Source: Variovorax dokdonensis
GTDB taxonomy: Bacteria > Pseudomonadota > Gammaproteobacteria > Burkholderiales > Burkholderiaceae_C
Length of the DNA stretch: 64,000 bases
Assembly: GCF_030316895.1 (NCBI RefSeq)
Contig: NZ_JASZYV010000006.1
Span: forward strand, 146,546 to 210,545
Direction: 5' to 3'
Shown here: piece by piece, positions 48,944 to 58,373 of the stretch
Numbering within the stretch: position 1 is the stretch's first letter
Layout: the number at the start of each line of letters is the position of its first letter
Made by a program: the position numbers and the translations under genes
Notes under the pieces: generated by a model
Seen by the model: only the letters and a program-made list of their open reading frames with translations
Told to the model about the DNA's origin: nothing
The model's database searches: none

Positions 48944-49965
48944 CGTTCGGCCTTTCTCGGATCGAGCGCATCGCGCAAGGCGTCGCCCATGAAGGTCAGG
49001 AGCATCAGCGTGATCACCAGAACGCCGAAGGTCGACAGTGAAATCCACCAGGCATCGAGGTTGGCCTTGCCCTGGTTGAGCAATTCACCGAGCGATGGCG
49101 TGCCGGGTGGGACGCCGAGGCCGAGAAAGTCCAGCGACGTGAGCGCCAGGATGGCCGCACTCATGCGAAACGGCAGGAAGGTGACGACCGGCGTCATGCT
49201 GTTGGGCAGGATGTGGCGCCACATGATCCGCACATTGCCCACACCCAATGCCCGGGCGGCGCGCACATAGTCCATCTGCCGATTGCGCAGGAACTCGGCA
49301 CGCACGTAGTCCGACAGCCCCATCCAGCCGAAGAGGCTCAACAGGATCAGCAGCAGCGCCACGCTGGGCGCGAACACCGCACTGAAGATGATCAGCAAGT
49401 AGAGCTCAGGCATCGAGCCCCAGATCTCGAGCAGGCGCTGGGCCACCAGGTCGACCTTGCCGCCAAAGTAACCCTGCAAAGCCCCCGCAACGATGCCGAG
49501 CACCACGCCGATGGTGGTCAGCGCCAGCGCGAAGAGAACGCTGACACGGAAGCCGTAGATGAGTTGCGCCAGCAGGTCGCGCCCGCGGTCGTCCGTCCCG
49601 AGCAGGTTCTCTGACGAAGGCGCGGCCGGGTTGGGCTGCGAGGCAAAGTAGTTGATCGTGCGCGGGCCGTAAGGGTTGGGCGCATAGACCGCCCAGTTCT
49701 TTCCAGAAGTGATCCGCCCCCGGATGAACGGATCGAGGTAGTCCGCGGGAGTCTCGAAATCGCCGCCGAAGGTTTTCTCGGAATAGTCCCGCAGCACCGG
49801 GAAATAGGTTTGCCCTTCGTAGCGAACGACGATCGGCCGATCGCTTGACAGCACTTCGGCAAAGAGCGAAAGAATGACCAGGGTGCAGAAAATCACCAGG
49901 CTGACGAAGCCCAGGCGATTGCGCCGGAAGCGCTGCCATGCACGCCGACCCGGTGACAAAGGCAT
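48940..49965 (-). CDS. yejE: ABC transporter permease (YejE type)
   Basis: 341 aa from the ATG at 49965 (MPLSPGRRAWQRFRRNRLGF). After the first helix is a periplasmic loop with the YejE-specific YEGQTYFPVLRDYSEKTFGGD, then five helices and the EAA-type loop ARALGVGNVRIMWRHILPN. It forms the translocation path with YejB. It begins 8 nt after yejB and is coupled to yejF. Confidence 0.94.
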   Translation of the reverse strand: MPLSPGRRAWQRFRRNRLGFVSLVIFCTLVILSLFAEVLSSDRPIVVRYEGQTYFPVLRDYSEKTFGGDFETPADYLDPFIRGRITSGKNWAVYAPNPYGPRTINYFASQPNPAAPSSENLLGTDDRGRDLLAQLIYGFRVSVLFALALTTIGVVLGIVAGALQGYFGGKVDLVAQRLLEIWGSMPELYLLIIFSAVFAPSVALLLILLSLFGWMGLSDYVRAEFLRNRQMDYVRAARALGVGNVRIMWRHILPNSMTPVVTFLPFRMSAAILALTSLDFLGLGVPPGTPSLGELLNQGKANLDAWWISLSTFGVLVITLMLLTFMGDALRDALDPRKAER

Positions 49966-49973
49966 CGGCGCGC

Positions 49974-51005
49974 TCAAAACTTCACCCTCGGATCGACCAG
50001 CACGTAGCTCAAGTCGGAAATCAGCTTGGTAAACAGTCCGATCAAGGTGAACAGGAACAAGGTACCCAGTACCACGGGATAGTCCCGCCGGATGACGCTC
50101 TCGTAGCTGAGAAGGCCCAGGCCATCGAGCGAGAACAGCGTCTCGATCAGCAACGAGCCCGCGAAGAATGCGCCGATGAAGGCCGATGGGAAGCCCGTGA
50201 TGATGGGGATGAGTGCATTGCGCATCACATGCTTCCAGAGCACTTTGCGTTCGTCGAGCCCCTTGGCTCGCGCGGTCAGGACGTATTGCTTGCGGATCTC
50301 CTCGAGAAAGGAGTTCTTGGTCAGCATGGTGGTCACGGCGAAGCTGCCCAGCACCATCGCAATGAGCGGCAGCGTGATGTGCCAGAGGTAGTCGACGATC
50401 CGCGCTCCCCAACTCATCTGCTCCCAGTTGGGCGAGGTCAGCCCGCGCAACGGGAACCATTGCAGTTGGCCGCCGAAGACCACCAGCAGGGCCACCCCCA
50501 GCACGAAACCCGGGATTGCATAGCCCACCAGCACCAGCAGCGTGGTCACGACATCGAAGCGCGATCCAGCCCGCACGGCCTTGGCGATGCCCAGCGGCAC
50601 CGCCACCAGGTAGCTGATGAAGAAGGTCCACAGGCCCAGGCTGATGGAGACGGGCAGCTTCTCCTTGATCAGGTCCCACACGTCCTTGTGCTGATAAAAG
50701 CTGCGCCCCAGATCCAGACGGGCAAAGGACTTCATCATTTCCCAGAAGCGCTGCGGCGCTGGCTTGTCGAAGCCGTAGAGCGCGCGGATCTCCTCGATGC
50801 GCTTGGGATCGAGGCCCTGCCGGCCGCGGTAGCCGGCGCCACTGGCCGCCGCGCCCTCCCCTCCGGCATCGCGGCCTTGCAGTTGGGCCACCATCTGCTC
50901 GACCGGCCCGCCGGGCACGAACTGGATCACCGCGAAGGTCACGAGCATCACGCCGAAAAGCGTGGGCAGCATGAGCAGCAACCGCTTGAAAATGTAGCTG
51001 GACAT
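49974..51005 (-). CDS. yejB: ABC transporter permease (YejB type)
   Basis: 343 aa DppB/YejB-like permease. The N-terminus MSSYIFKRLLLMLPTLFGVMLVTFAVIQFVPGGPVEQM-type pattern, the long periplasmic segment and the EAA loop (TARAKGLDERKVLWKHVMRN) with C-terminal DLSYVLVDPRVKF are typical. It lies 12 nt after yejA, in the order yejA-yejB-yejE-yejF. Confidence 0.95.
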   Translation of the reverse strand: MSSYIFKRLLLMLPTLFGVMLVTFAVIQFVPGGPVEQMVAQLQGRDAGGEGAAASGAGYRGRQGLDPKRIEEIRALYGFDKPAPQRFWEMMKSFARLDLGRSFYQHKDVWDLIKEKLPVSISLGLWTFFISYLVAVPLGIAKAVRAGSRFDVVTTLLVLVGYAIPGFVLGVALLVVFGGQLQWFPLRGLTSPNWEQMSWGARIVDYLWHITLPLIAMVLGSFAVTTMLTKNSFLEEIRKQYVLTARAKGLDERKVLWKHVMRNALIPIITGFPSAFIGAFFAGSLLIETLFSLDGLGLLSYESVIRRDYPVVLGTLFLFTLIGLFTKLISDLSYVLVDPRVKF

Positions 51006-51017
51006 GATGGGACTCTT

Positions 51018-52814
51018 CTATTTGTTCGAGGGCGACGCCCACCAGGTGGAGACGGCCCAGTTGCCCGCGTCGTAGTAAGGCGGGATCGTGGCAGGCAGGA
51101 CGAAGGGCGCAGGCCGATAGCCGATGAAGAACGCGTCGCCGTAGTACTGCGGAATGCCGTAGTGGCCATGCGAGAGCAGCCGGTCCAGCACCCGCATGGC
51201 CGTGACCAACTCGGGCCGGCTCTTGGCCGACAGCACCTTGGCGACGATGGCGTCGACCGCCGGATCGGCAATGCCCCAGATGTTCGACGAACCGGGCGTC
51301 TTGGCCGCCTGCGAACCCAAGCGGTCGATCAACTCGCTGCCCGGAGCGGTGGTGCCGGGAATGCGGATGGTCGTCATCTCGAAATCGAAGTTGTCCATGC
51401 GCTGCTGCGCCAGCGAAAAGTCCACGCTGCGAAAGCTCATGTCGATGCCCAGCTTGCGCAGCGAAGTCTGCAGGGGCGCCATCACGCGGATGGTCGAGGG
51501 CTGGTCGTTCAGCACCTCGATCGTGAACGCCTCGCCCTTGTCATTGCGCAAGGCGCCGTCGCGATATGTCCAGCCCGCCTGTGCCAGCAACTCTCGTGCG
51601 GCGCGCAGGTTCTGCCGCAGGCTGCCCGGCGGCGCGGTAGTCGGCGATCTGACAGCCGGCCCGAACACGTCTGGCGAAAGCTTCGCGCGAAGCGGCTCCA
51701 TCAGCGCCAGCTCATCGGGCCCAGGCAGCCCCTCGGCATGGAACTCGCTGTTCGGGAACCAGCCCTCCACCCGCTTGTACAGGCCGTAGAACATCTGGCG
51801 GTTGAGCCACTCGAAGTCGAATGCGAGGCCGATGGCCTGCCGCACCCGCACGTCCTTGAACTTGTCGTTTCGCAGATTGAAGACGAAGCCCTGGTAGTCA
51901 CCCGGATTGCCGTTCGGAAAGGCGCGCTTGACCACTTCGCCGGAGTCGAACACGCGGCCCTTGTATTGGCGGGCCCAGTTGCGCGAGATGAATTCGCGCA
52001 TGAAGTCGTACTCGCCGGCCTTGAGGCCTTCGAAGCGACTGGTCTCGTCAAGGTAGATCTTGAAGCTGACGCGGTCGAAGTTGAACTGTCCGCGGCGGAC
52101 GGGCAACTCCGCGCCCCAGTAGGACGGATCGCGCACGTAGCTCACGTCGCGCCCAAGACGGTTGTTGGCAAGCTTGTAGGGTCCGGAGACGATGGGCACT
52201 TCGGTCGTCACCTGATCGAAGGGCTTGCCCGCGCCCCAATTGCGGCTGAAGACGGGCATGCCCCCCACCACCAGCGGCAGTTCCCGGTTCGGCTGCGCGA
52301 AGGTGAAGCGCACGGTCCGCTCGCCCGTGGCCACCACATCCTTCACCTCGGCGTAGATGCTGCGAAACTGGGGCGCCGCCTCTTTGCTCATCAGGGTGCG
52401 AAAGGAATGCACCACGTCGGCGGCAAGCACCGGGCTGCCGTCCTGAAAGCGGGCCTTCGGATTGAGCCGGAAAGTGGCCGAGAGGCCATCGGGCGGCACC
52501 TGCACATCATCGGCCAACAGGCCATAAGCGGTCGTCGCCTCTTCGCTGTTGCCGACCAGCAGGCTCTCGAACATCAACTGCCCCATGCCGTAGGGCGCCG
52601 TGCCCTTGAGCGTGAAGGGGTTGAACTTGTCGAAGTTGGTGGGCCGGGTGGGCGGCACCATCCTGATCTCGCCGCCCTTGGGCGCGTCGGGGTTCACATA
52701 GTCGAAATGCGTGAAGCCCGGCGGGTACTTGATGTCGCCGAACTGCGCATACGCGTGTGCCGCCCAAAGCGGGGGCGCCCAGAGGGCGAAAGCCAGTAGC
52801 CAACATGCTCGCAT
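51018..52814 (-). CDS. yejA: Periplasmic peptide-binding protein (YejA type)
   Basis: 598 aa from the ATG at 52814, which gives a signal peptide (MRACWLLAFALWAPPLWAAHA). The SBP family 5 domain begins FGDIKYPPGFTHFDYVNPDAPKGGEI, a YejA hallmark, and includes DEWxxxx-like ADVVHSFRTLMSKEAAPQF and AFDFEWLNRQMFYGLYKR. It captures oligopeptides or microcin-C-like compounds for YejBEF. A very long open frame continues upstream but is antisense to fabI and the ligase. It is divergent from fabI across 51 nt. Confidence 0.94.
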   Translation of the reverse strand: MRACWLLAFALWAPPLWAAHAYAQFGDIKYPPGFTHFDYVNPDAPKGGEIRMVPPTRPTNFDKFNPFTLKGTAPYGMGQLMFESLLVGNSEEATTAYGLLADDVQVPPDGLSATFRLNPKARFQDGSPVLAADVVHSFRTLMSKEAAPQFRSIYAEVKDVVATGERTVRFTFAQPNRELPLVVGGMPVFSRNWGAGKPFDQVTTEVPIVSGPYKLANNRLGRDVSYVRDPSYWGAELPVRRGQFNFDRVSFKIYLDETSRFEGLKAGEYDFMREFISRNWARQYKGRVFDSGEVVKRAFPNGNPGDYQGFVFNLRNDKFKDVRVRQAIGLAFDFEWLNRQMFYGLYKRVEGWFPNSEFHAEGLPGPDELALMEPLRAKLSPDVFGPAVRSPTTAPPGSLRQNLRAARELLAQAGWTYRDGALRNDKGEAFTIEVLNDQPSTIRVMAPLQTSLRKLGIDMSFRSVDFSLAQQRMDNFDFEMTTIRIPGTTAPGSELIDRLGSQAAKTPGSSNIWGIADPAVDAIVAKVLSAKSRPELVTAMRVLDRLLSHGHYGIPQYYGDAFFIGYRPAPFVLPATIPPYYDAGNWAVSTWWASPSNK

Positions 52815-52865
52815 GCGAGAATTCTGCCCAAGAAAATTCACGACCCACATTCGAAGGACACTGCC

Positions 52866-53648
52866 ATGGGATTCCTTGCCGGAAAAAAACTGCTGATCAC
52901 CGGCGTGCTGAGCAACCGCTCCATTGCCTACGGCATCGCCAAGGCCTGCCACGAGCAAGGCGCCGAGCTGGCATTCAGCTACGTGGGTGAGCGCTTCAAG
53001 GAGCGCATCACCGAATTCGCCGCAGACTTCGATTCCAAGCTGGTGTTCGATTGCGACGTGAGCGACGACGCGCAGATCGACAAGCTCTTCGCCGACCTTG
53101 CGCAGACCTGGCCCAAGTTCGACGGCTTCGTGCACAGCATCGGCTTTGCACCACGTGAAGCCATCGCCGGCGACTTCCTCGAAGGCCTCTCGCGCGAAGG
53201 TTTTCGTATGGCGCACGACATCAGCGCCTACAGTTTTCCAGCGATGGCCAAGGCGGCCCTGCCCTATCTGAACGACAAGTCTGCGTTGCTGACGCTGACC
53301 TACTTGGGAGCCGAACGCGCGCTGCCCAACTACAACACGATGGGCCTGGCCAAGGCATCGCTCGAGGCCTCCGTGCGCTACACCGCCGAGTCGCTCGGAC
53401 CGAAAGGCATTCGCGTCAACGGCATCAGCGCGGGCCCCATCAAGACCCTGGCCGCCAGCGGCATCAAGGGCTTCGGCAAGATGCTCGCCGCGGTGGCTGG
53501 CGTGGCGCCGATCCGCCGCAACGTGACCATCGAAGAAGTCGGCAACGTGGCCGCCTTCCTTCTGTCGGACTTGTCCAGCGGTGTCTCGGCCGAGATCACC
53601 TACGTCGACGGCGGCTTCAGCCAAGTGGTCGGCGGCATGGCCGAATAA
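52866..53648 (+). CDS. fabI: Enoyl-ACP reductase (NADH)
   Basis: 260 aa short-chain dehydrogenase of the FabI type. The nucleotide site (LLITGVLSNRSIAYGIAKAC), the catalytic Tyr-x6-Lys in NYNTMGLAKASLE, and ISAGPIKTLAASGI are diagnostic. It catalyses the last reduction of fatty-acid elongation and is the triclosan target in other bacteria. An AAGGA ribosome-binding site precedes the ATG. Confidence 0.98.
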   Translation: MGFLAGKKLLITGVLSNRSIAYGIAKACHEQGAELAFSYVGERFKERITEFAADFDSKLVFDCDVSDDAQIDKLFADLAQTWPKFDGFVHSIGFAPREAIAGDFLEGLSREGFRMAHDISAYSFPAMAKAALPYLNDKSALLTLTYLGAERALPNYNTMGLAKASLEASVRYTAESLGPKGIRVNGISAGPIKTLAASGIKGFGKMLAAVAGVAPIRRNVTIEEVGNVAAFLLSDLSSGVSAEITYVDGGFSQVVGGMAE

Positions 53649-53675
53649 GTACGAACCCAACTTTCCGCTCTGCGC

Positions 53676-54521
53676 TTGAAACGTCGATTGCTGCTTGCAG
53701 CCGCGCTGCTCGGCTGCCTGCCCGCTCCCTTTGCTTTTGCTGCCGACGCGCCCCCGCTGGCGCTTGCCGAGGTCTATCGCCCCGGCATGCCGCTGGACGA
53801 CTTCTGGGTCAGCGAAAAATACGATGGTGTTCGAGGCTACTGGGATGGCCAGAAGTTGCGCCTTCGCGGCGGCGAGGTCATCACGCCGCCTGCCTGGTTC
53901 GTCGCGGGTTGGCCCACGGTTCCCATGGATGGCGAACTTTGGGCAGGCCGGGGCAAGTTTTCGTTCGCCGTCGCCACTGTGCGGAGCGCTTCCGCCCGCG
54001 ACGCCGATTGGCGCGAGCTGCGCTTCATGGTGTTCGACCTGCCCGCCGAGCCCGGCGACTTCAACCACCGACTCGAAAAGCTGCGCCGTCTGCTGCCGAT
54101 CCCGGCGACGCCTTGGCTTGTTCCGGTTCCGCAACAGCGTGCGGGCACTGCCGCAGAGCTTCAGGCCTTGCTCGATCGCACCGTCAAAGGCGGTGGCGAG
54201 GGCTTGATGCTTCACCGCGGTAGTTCGCTGTATCGCGTTGGGCGCAGTGATGACCTGTTGAAGTTCAAACCCTACGACGATGCCGACGCCCGGGTGATCG
54301 CACACCTGCCCGGAAAGGGACGCCACGCCCATCGCATGGGCGCATTGCTGGTCGAAACGCGCGACGGAAAGCGATTCAAGCTGGGCAGCGGATTCACCGA
54401 CGCGCAGCGCGAAGCGCCTCCCCCGCCGGGCAGTTGGGTGAGCTACCGATTCAATGGCCTCACCAGCGGCGGGTTGCCGCGCTTTGCGCGATTTCTTCGC
54501 GAGCGGCCCGATCTGGGCTGA
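53676..54521 (+). CDS. Exported ATP-dependent DNA ligase (LigE type)
   Basis: 281 aa from a TTG start. It begins with a clear signal peptide (KRRLLLAAALLGCLPAPFAFAADA). The nucleotidyltransferase domain follows with the adenylation lysine K48 in EKYDGVRG, then MDGELW and EGLMLH. The short OB domain (VIAHLPGKGRHAHRMGALLV) completes a minimal ligase. Periplasmic LigE enzymes are known in other proteobacteria and have been linked to extracellular DNA and DNA uptake; the location here is inferred from the signal peptide. No ATG gives this N-terminus. Confidence 0.9.
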   Translation: MKRRLLLAAALLGCLPAPFAFAADAPPLALAEVYRPGMPLDDFWVSEKYDGVRGYWDGQKLRLRGGEVITPPAWFVAGWPTVPMDGELWAGRGKFSFAVATVRSASARDADWRELRFMVFDLPAEPGDFNHRLEKLRRLLPIPATPWLVPVPQQRAGTAAELQALLDRTVKGGGEGLMLHRGSSLYRVGRSDDLLKFKPYDDADARVIAHLPGKGRHAHRMGALLVETRDGKRFKLGSGFTDAQREAPPPPGSWVSYRFNGLTSGGLPRFARFLRERPDLG

Positions 54522-54606
54522 ACATGTTGCCGTTGCTCGTCGTAGACAAGCGCCACCCGCCCATGTTGAGTCGCGACCTTGACTTCGCGAGGGGAGTCGA
54601 CCTGCC

Positions 54607-55467
54607 GTGAGCCTCCCGGTCCTTCTTGCCGTCTTGTTCGCCGCCCTGCTCCACGCCAGTTGGAACGCATTCATCAAGGCAGGCAAGGACAAGGCGCTCG
54701 ACACCGCGCTGGTGCACAGCCTCGGTTTTTTCATCGCCTTGCCTTTGCTGATCCACAGCGGGCTGCCGAATGCCGCGGCCTGGCCGTACGTGGCCGCTTC
54801 ACTCGTGATCCACCTGGGCTACTACGTGGCTCTTGCAGGCGCCTACAAGTACGGCGATCTGGGCCTGACCTACCCGCTCATGCGCGGCTGCGCGCCCATG
54901 CTCGTCGCGCTCGGCAGCCTCGGCCTGGTTGGCGAAGGGCTGTCCAACAGGGCCTGGGCGGGGATCGCGGTGCTCTGCGTTGGCGTGGTCATATTGGGGC
55001 TGACCCGTTCGGCCATGCATGTCGCGGGGGCGCATCGTGGTAAGGCCTTGGCGTTCGCCCTGGCCAATGCCGTCATCATTGCGCTGTATACGGTGATCGA
55101 TGGCATCGGCGTGCGCTTGGCAGGTGACGCCGTGGCCTATGTGGCCGCCCTGTTCCTGGTCGACGGCCTTCCGTTCCTGCTGCTGGTGCTGTGGCGCCGG
55201 CCGGGTCGACGGCTTGAAGCACTGGCCTACATGCGCACACGTTGGCCCGTTGCCCTGATGGGCACCATTGCCTCGCTGGGCAGCTACGGCATCGCGCTGT
55301 GGGCGATGACGCGCGCCCCTGTCGCCGTGGTGGCCGCCTTGCGCGAGACCTCGGTGCTATTCGCCGCCGTGATTGGCACCTTGCTTTTGCGCGAAAGCTT
55401 CGGCTGGCAGCGCGCCATGGGCACGCTCATCGTGCTGGCCGGCGTCATGACCCTGCGCCTGGGCTGA
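54607..55467 (+). CDS. EamA/DMT family transporter
   Basis: 286 aa from a GTG start (SLPVLLAVLFAALLHASWNAFIK), with ten hydrophobic helices in two EamA repeats; the second repeat starts about residue 145 (KALAFALANAVIIALYTVID). The substrate is unknown. It follows the ligase gene by 85 nt and ends 19 nt from the convergent decarboxylase gene. Confidence 0.87.
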   Translation: MSLPVLLAVLFAALLHASWNAFIKAGKDKALDTALVHSLGFFIALPLLIHSGLPNAAAWPYVAASLVIHLGYYVALAGAYKYGDLGLTYPLMRGCAPMLVALGSLGLVGEGLSNRAWAGIAVLCVGVVILGLTRSAMHVAGAHRGKALAFALANAVIIALYTVIDGIGVRLAGDAVAYVAALFLVDGLPFLLLVLWRRPGRRLEALAYMRTRWPVALMGTIASLGSYGIALWAMTRAPVAVVAALRETSVLFAAVIGTLLLRESFGWQRAMGTLIVLAGVMTLRLG

Positions 55468-55486
55468 CGCCGCGCACGGCACAGAT

Positions 55487-57760
55487 TCATCCCGCCGAAC
55501 GTACGCAGTCGGCAAAGTAGCGCTTGTTGCCCGCCTCGTCGGTCTTGACCACGAGGCCGTGGATGTCGGTCTCGAACCCCGGGCACTCCAGGTTGAACTG
55601 GCGCGCGAACTTGAGGTAGTCGACGATCTTCTTGTTGAACACCTCGCCCGGAATCAACAGCGGAATGCCCGGCGGATACGGCGTGATCAGGCTCGTGGTG
55701 ATGCGCCCTTCCAACTCGTCGATCTCGACCCGCTCGGTCTTGCGGTGCGCAATGTGCGCATAGGCGTCGCTGGGCTTCATGGCCGGCGTCAGATCAGACA
55801 GGTACATCTCCGTCGTCAAACGAGCGATGTCGTACTTGGCATACATCTCGTGAACGCGGTGGCACAAGTCGCGCAGCCCCATGCGCTCATAGCGCGGATG
55901 ATGCTGGCAGAACTCCGGCATGATCCGCCACATGGGCTGGTTGCGCGCGTAGTCGTCCTTGAACTGCTGCAGCGCCGTCAGCAGCGTGTTCCAGCGGCCC
56001 TTGGTGATGCCGATGGTGAACATGATGAAGAAGCTGTACAGCCCAGTCTTCTCCACGATCACACCGTGCTCGGCCAGGAACTTCGTGACGATGCTCGCCG
56101 GGATGCCGGTGGTCGCGAACTTGCCCTTCAGGTCCAGCCCGGGCGTGACCACGGTCGACTTGATCGGGTCGAGCATGTTGAAGCCGTCGGCAAGATTGCC
56201 GAAGCCGTGCCACTTGGCGGTGCGCGCTTCGCCCTTGATGATCCAGTCGTCAGCGCGGCCGATGCCCTCTTCCACGAGCTCTTCCGGCCCCCACACCTTG
56301 AACCACCACTCGTCCTTGCCGAACTCTTCTTCCACCTTGCGCATGGCGCGGCGGAAGTCCAGCGCCTCGAGGATGCTTTCTTCCACGAGTGCAGTGCCGC
56401 CCGGCGGCTCCATCATGGCTGCGGCCACGTCGCAGCTGGCGATGATCGCGTACTGCGGACTCGTGGACGAGTGCATCAAGTAAGCCTCGTTGAACAAGTC
56501 CCGATCGAGCTGACGGTTCTGCGAATCCTGCACCAGCACATGACTGGCCTGGCTGATGCCCGCCAGCAGTTTGTGCGTCGATTGCGTTGCGAAAACCAGC
56601 GACTCCTTCGGCCGCTCGCGGCGCTTGCCCATGGCGTGGTAGGTGCCATAGAAGGGATGGAAAGCGGCGTGAGGCAGCCAGGCCTCGTCGAAGTGCAGCG
56701 TGTCGACGTAGCCGTCCTGCATCTTCTTGATGGTTTCGGTGTTGTAGAGCACGCCGTCGTAGGTCGACTGCGTGAGCGTCATCACGCGCGGCTTGACCTT
56801 GTCCGCATCGACGTGCGCCAGCAGCGGGTTGGCCCGGATCTTCGCCTTGATGGCTGACGGCTCGAACTCGCTCTTGGGAATCGGGCCGATGATGCCGAAG
56901 TGGTTACGCGTCGGCTTCATGAACACCGGAATGGCTCCGGTCATGATGATGGCGTGCAGTATGGACTTGTGGCAATTGCGGTCCACCACCACCACGTCGT
57001 CCGGCGCCACCGTGTGATGCCAGACCATCTTGTTGGACGTGGAGGTGCCGTTGGTGACGAAGAAGCAGTGGTCGGCATTGAAGATGCGTGCGGCGTTGCG
57101 CTCGCTGGCCGCCACAGGACCGGTGTGGTCGAGCAGTTGACCGAGCTCCTCGACCGCGTTGCACACGTCGGCGCGCAGCATGTTCTCGCCGAAGAACTGG
57201 TGGAACATCTGGCCGATCGGGCTCTTGAGGAAGGCCACGCCGCCCGAATGGCCGGGACAGTGCCAGGAATAGGAGCCGTCTTCCGCATAGTCGATCAGCG
57301 CCTTGAAGAACGGCGGCTGCACCGTCTCGAGATAGCTTTTTGCTTCGCGGATGATGTGGCGCGCCACGAACTCCGGCGTGTCCTCGAACATGTGGATGAA
57401 ACCATGCAGCTCGCGCAGGATGTCGTTGGGCAGGTGGCGACTGGTCTTGGTCTCGCCGTAGATGTAGATCGGCACGTCCGCATTCTTGCGGCGCACTTCC
57501 TCGATGAAGCTGCGCAGGCTGAGAACGGCCGGGTCCAGCCCCTGGCCGACACTGAACTCTTCGTCGTCGATCGACAGGATGAAGGCGCTGGCACGGCTTT
57601 GCTGCTGGGCAAACTGGCTCAGGTCGCCATAGCTGGTGACGCCGAGTACTTCGAAGCCCTCGGATTCGATCGCCGTCGCGAGGGCGCGAATGCCCAGGCC
57701 CGAGGTGTTCTCGGAGCGGTAGTCTTCGTCGATGATGACGATGGGAAAACGGAATTTCAT
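55487..57760 (-). CDS. PLP-dependent arginine/lysine/ornithine decarboxylase
   Basis: 757 aa from the ATG at 57760 (MKFRFPIVIIDEDYRSENTS). The N-terminal receiver-like wing domain comes first, then the aspartate-aminotransferase fold with the PLP lysine K397 in SQSTHKLLAG-type ATQSTHKLLA and D358 in LHFDEAW, and a C-terminal domain. Length and sequence fit the biodegradative-type arginine/lysine/ornithine decarboxylases. Which amino acid it uses cannot be read from motifs, though the family suggests polyamine or acid-stress roles. No antiporter gene is adjacent. Confidence 0.92.
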   Translation of the reverse strand: MKFRFPIVIIDEDYRSENTSGLGIRALATAIESEGFEVLGVTSYGDLSQFAQQQSRASAFILSIDDEEFSVGQGLDPAVLSLRSFIEEVRRKNADVPIYIYGETKTSRHLPNDILRELHGFIHMFEDTPEFVARHIIREAKSYLETVQPPFFKALIDYAEDGSYSWHCPGHSGGVAFLKSPIGQMFHQFFGENMLRADVCNAVEELGQLLDHTGPVAASERNAARIFNADHCFFVTNGTSTSNKMVWHHTVAPDDVVVVDRNCHKSILHAIIMTGAIPVFMKPTRNHFGIIGPIPKSEFEPSAIKAKIRANPLLAHVDADKVKPRVMTLTQSTYDGVLYNTETIKKMQDGYVDTLHFDEAWLPHAAFHPFYGTYHAMGKRRERPKESLVFATQSTHKLLAGISQASHVLVQDSQNRQLDRDLFNEAYLMHSSTSPQYAIIASCDVAAAMMEPPGGTALVEESILEALDFRRAMRKVEEEFGKDEWWFKVWGPEELVEEGIGRADDWIIKGEARTAKWHGFGNLADGFNMLDPIKSTVVTPGLDLKGKFATTGIPASIVTKFLAEHGVIVEKTGLYSFFIMFTIGITKGRWNTLLTALQQFKDDYARNQPMWRIMPEFCQHHPRYERMGLRDLCHRVHEMYAKYDIARLTTEMYLSDLTPAMKPSDAYAHIAHRKTERVEIDELEGRITTSLITPYPPGIPLLIPGEVFNKKIVDYLKFARQFNLECPGFETDIHGLVVKTDEAGNKRYFADCVRSAG

Positions 57761-57888
57761 GTCGATCGGGCTCCGGAGGCAAATGGGGCAGCAACGAGGG
57801 CGTGAGTGTACGGAATACCAACGACAAGTGCGGGACAGCTTTTGACGCAGAATCCCCTTCATATCTATCAGGAAATGGGGGCCTTCTC

Positions 57889-58314
57889 ATGACTCATTCG
57901 ACCATCTGGTGGCTGATCGCGGGCGGCGCCATCGTCCTGGAGCTGGTTTCCGGAACCATCTACCTACTGCTGCTTGGCGCGGGATTCGCCGCCGCGGCCA
58001 TCGCAGCCCACGCCGGAGCGAGCCTGCAGGTCCAACTGGTCGTCGCGGCCGTGGTGGGCGCGAGTTCAGTGCTGGCCTGGTACCTGGCACGTCGTCGCAG
58101 CCCGGCCGACCCGCCCACCGCCGCCAATCGCAACGTCAACCTGGACATCGGCGAGCAGGTCATGATCGACGCATGGAACGCTGACGGAACAGCCAGTGTG
58201 CGCTATCGGGGCGCGCAGTGGACCGCGGTGGCCCGCGCTGGCGTCGCGACGGCGACGGGAGCGCACCGAGTGGCGGAAGTCGTCGGCAATCGTCTGGTGG
58301 TGGATCACGTCTGA
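57889..58314 (+). CDS. NfeD family membrane protein
   Basis: 141 aa from the ATG at 57889 (MTHSTIWWLIAGGAIVLELV). It has two or three helices in the first 75 residues, then a small OB-like domain (NVNLDIGEQVMIDAWNADGT and RVAEVVGNRLVVDHV), the NfeDb layout. Such proteins are encoded with SPFH/stomatin-like partners, here starting 59 nt downstream, and are thought to help organise membrane microdomains. Confidence 0.88.
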   Translation: MTHSTIWWLIAGGAIVLELVSGTIYLLLLGAGFAAAAIAAHAGASLQVQLVVAAVVGASSVLAWYLARRRSPADPPTAANRNVNLDIGEQVMIDAWNADGTASVRYRGAQWTAVARAGVATATGAHRVAEVVGNRLVVDHV

Positions 58315-58373
58315 TCCGCTATCCTGCCTCGCCAAGCACACCACCCCATTCAGCGAGGAGAGCCAAGAGCATC

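Noticed and set aside
49938..52799. Open frame of 953 codons on the plus strand opposite yejB/yejA
   Set aside because: Antisense to the complete yej transporter; no ribosome-binding site or domain.
52815..54734. Upstream extension of the yejA frame, about 640 codons
   Set aside because: It runs antisense through fabI and the ligase; the signal peptide at 52814 defines the true start.
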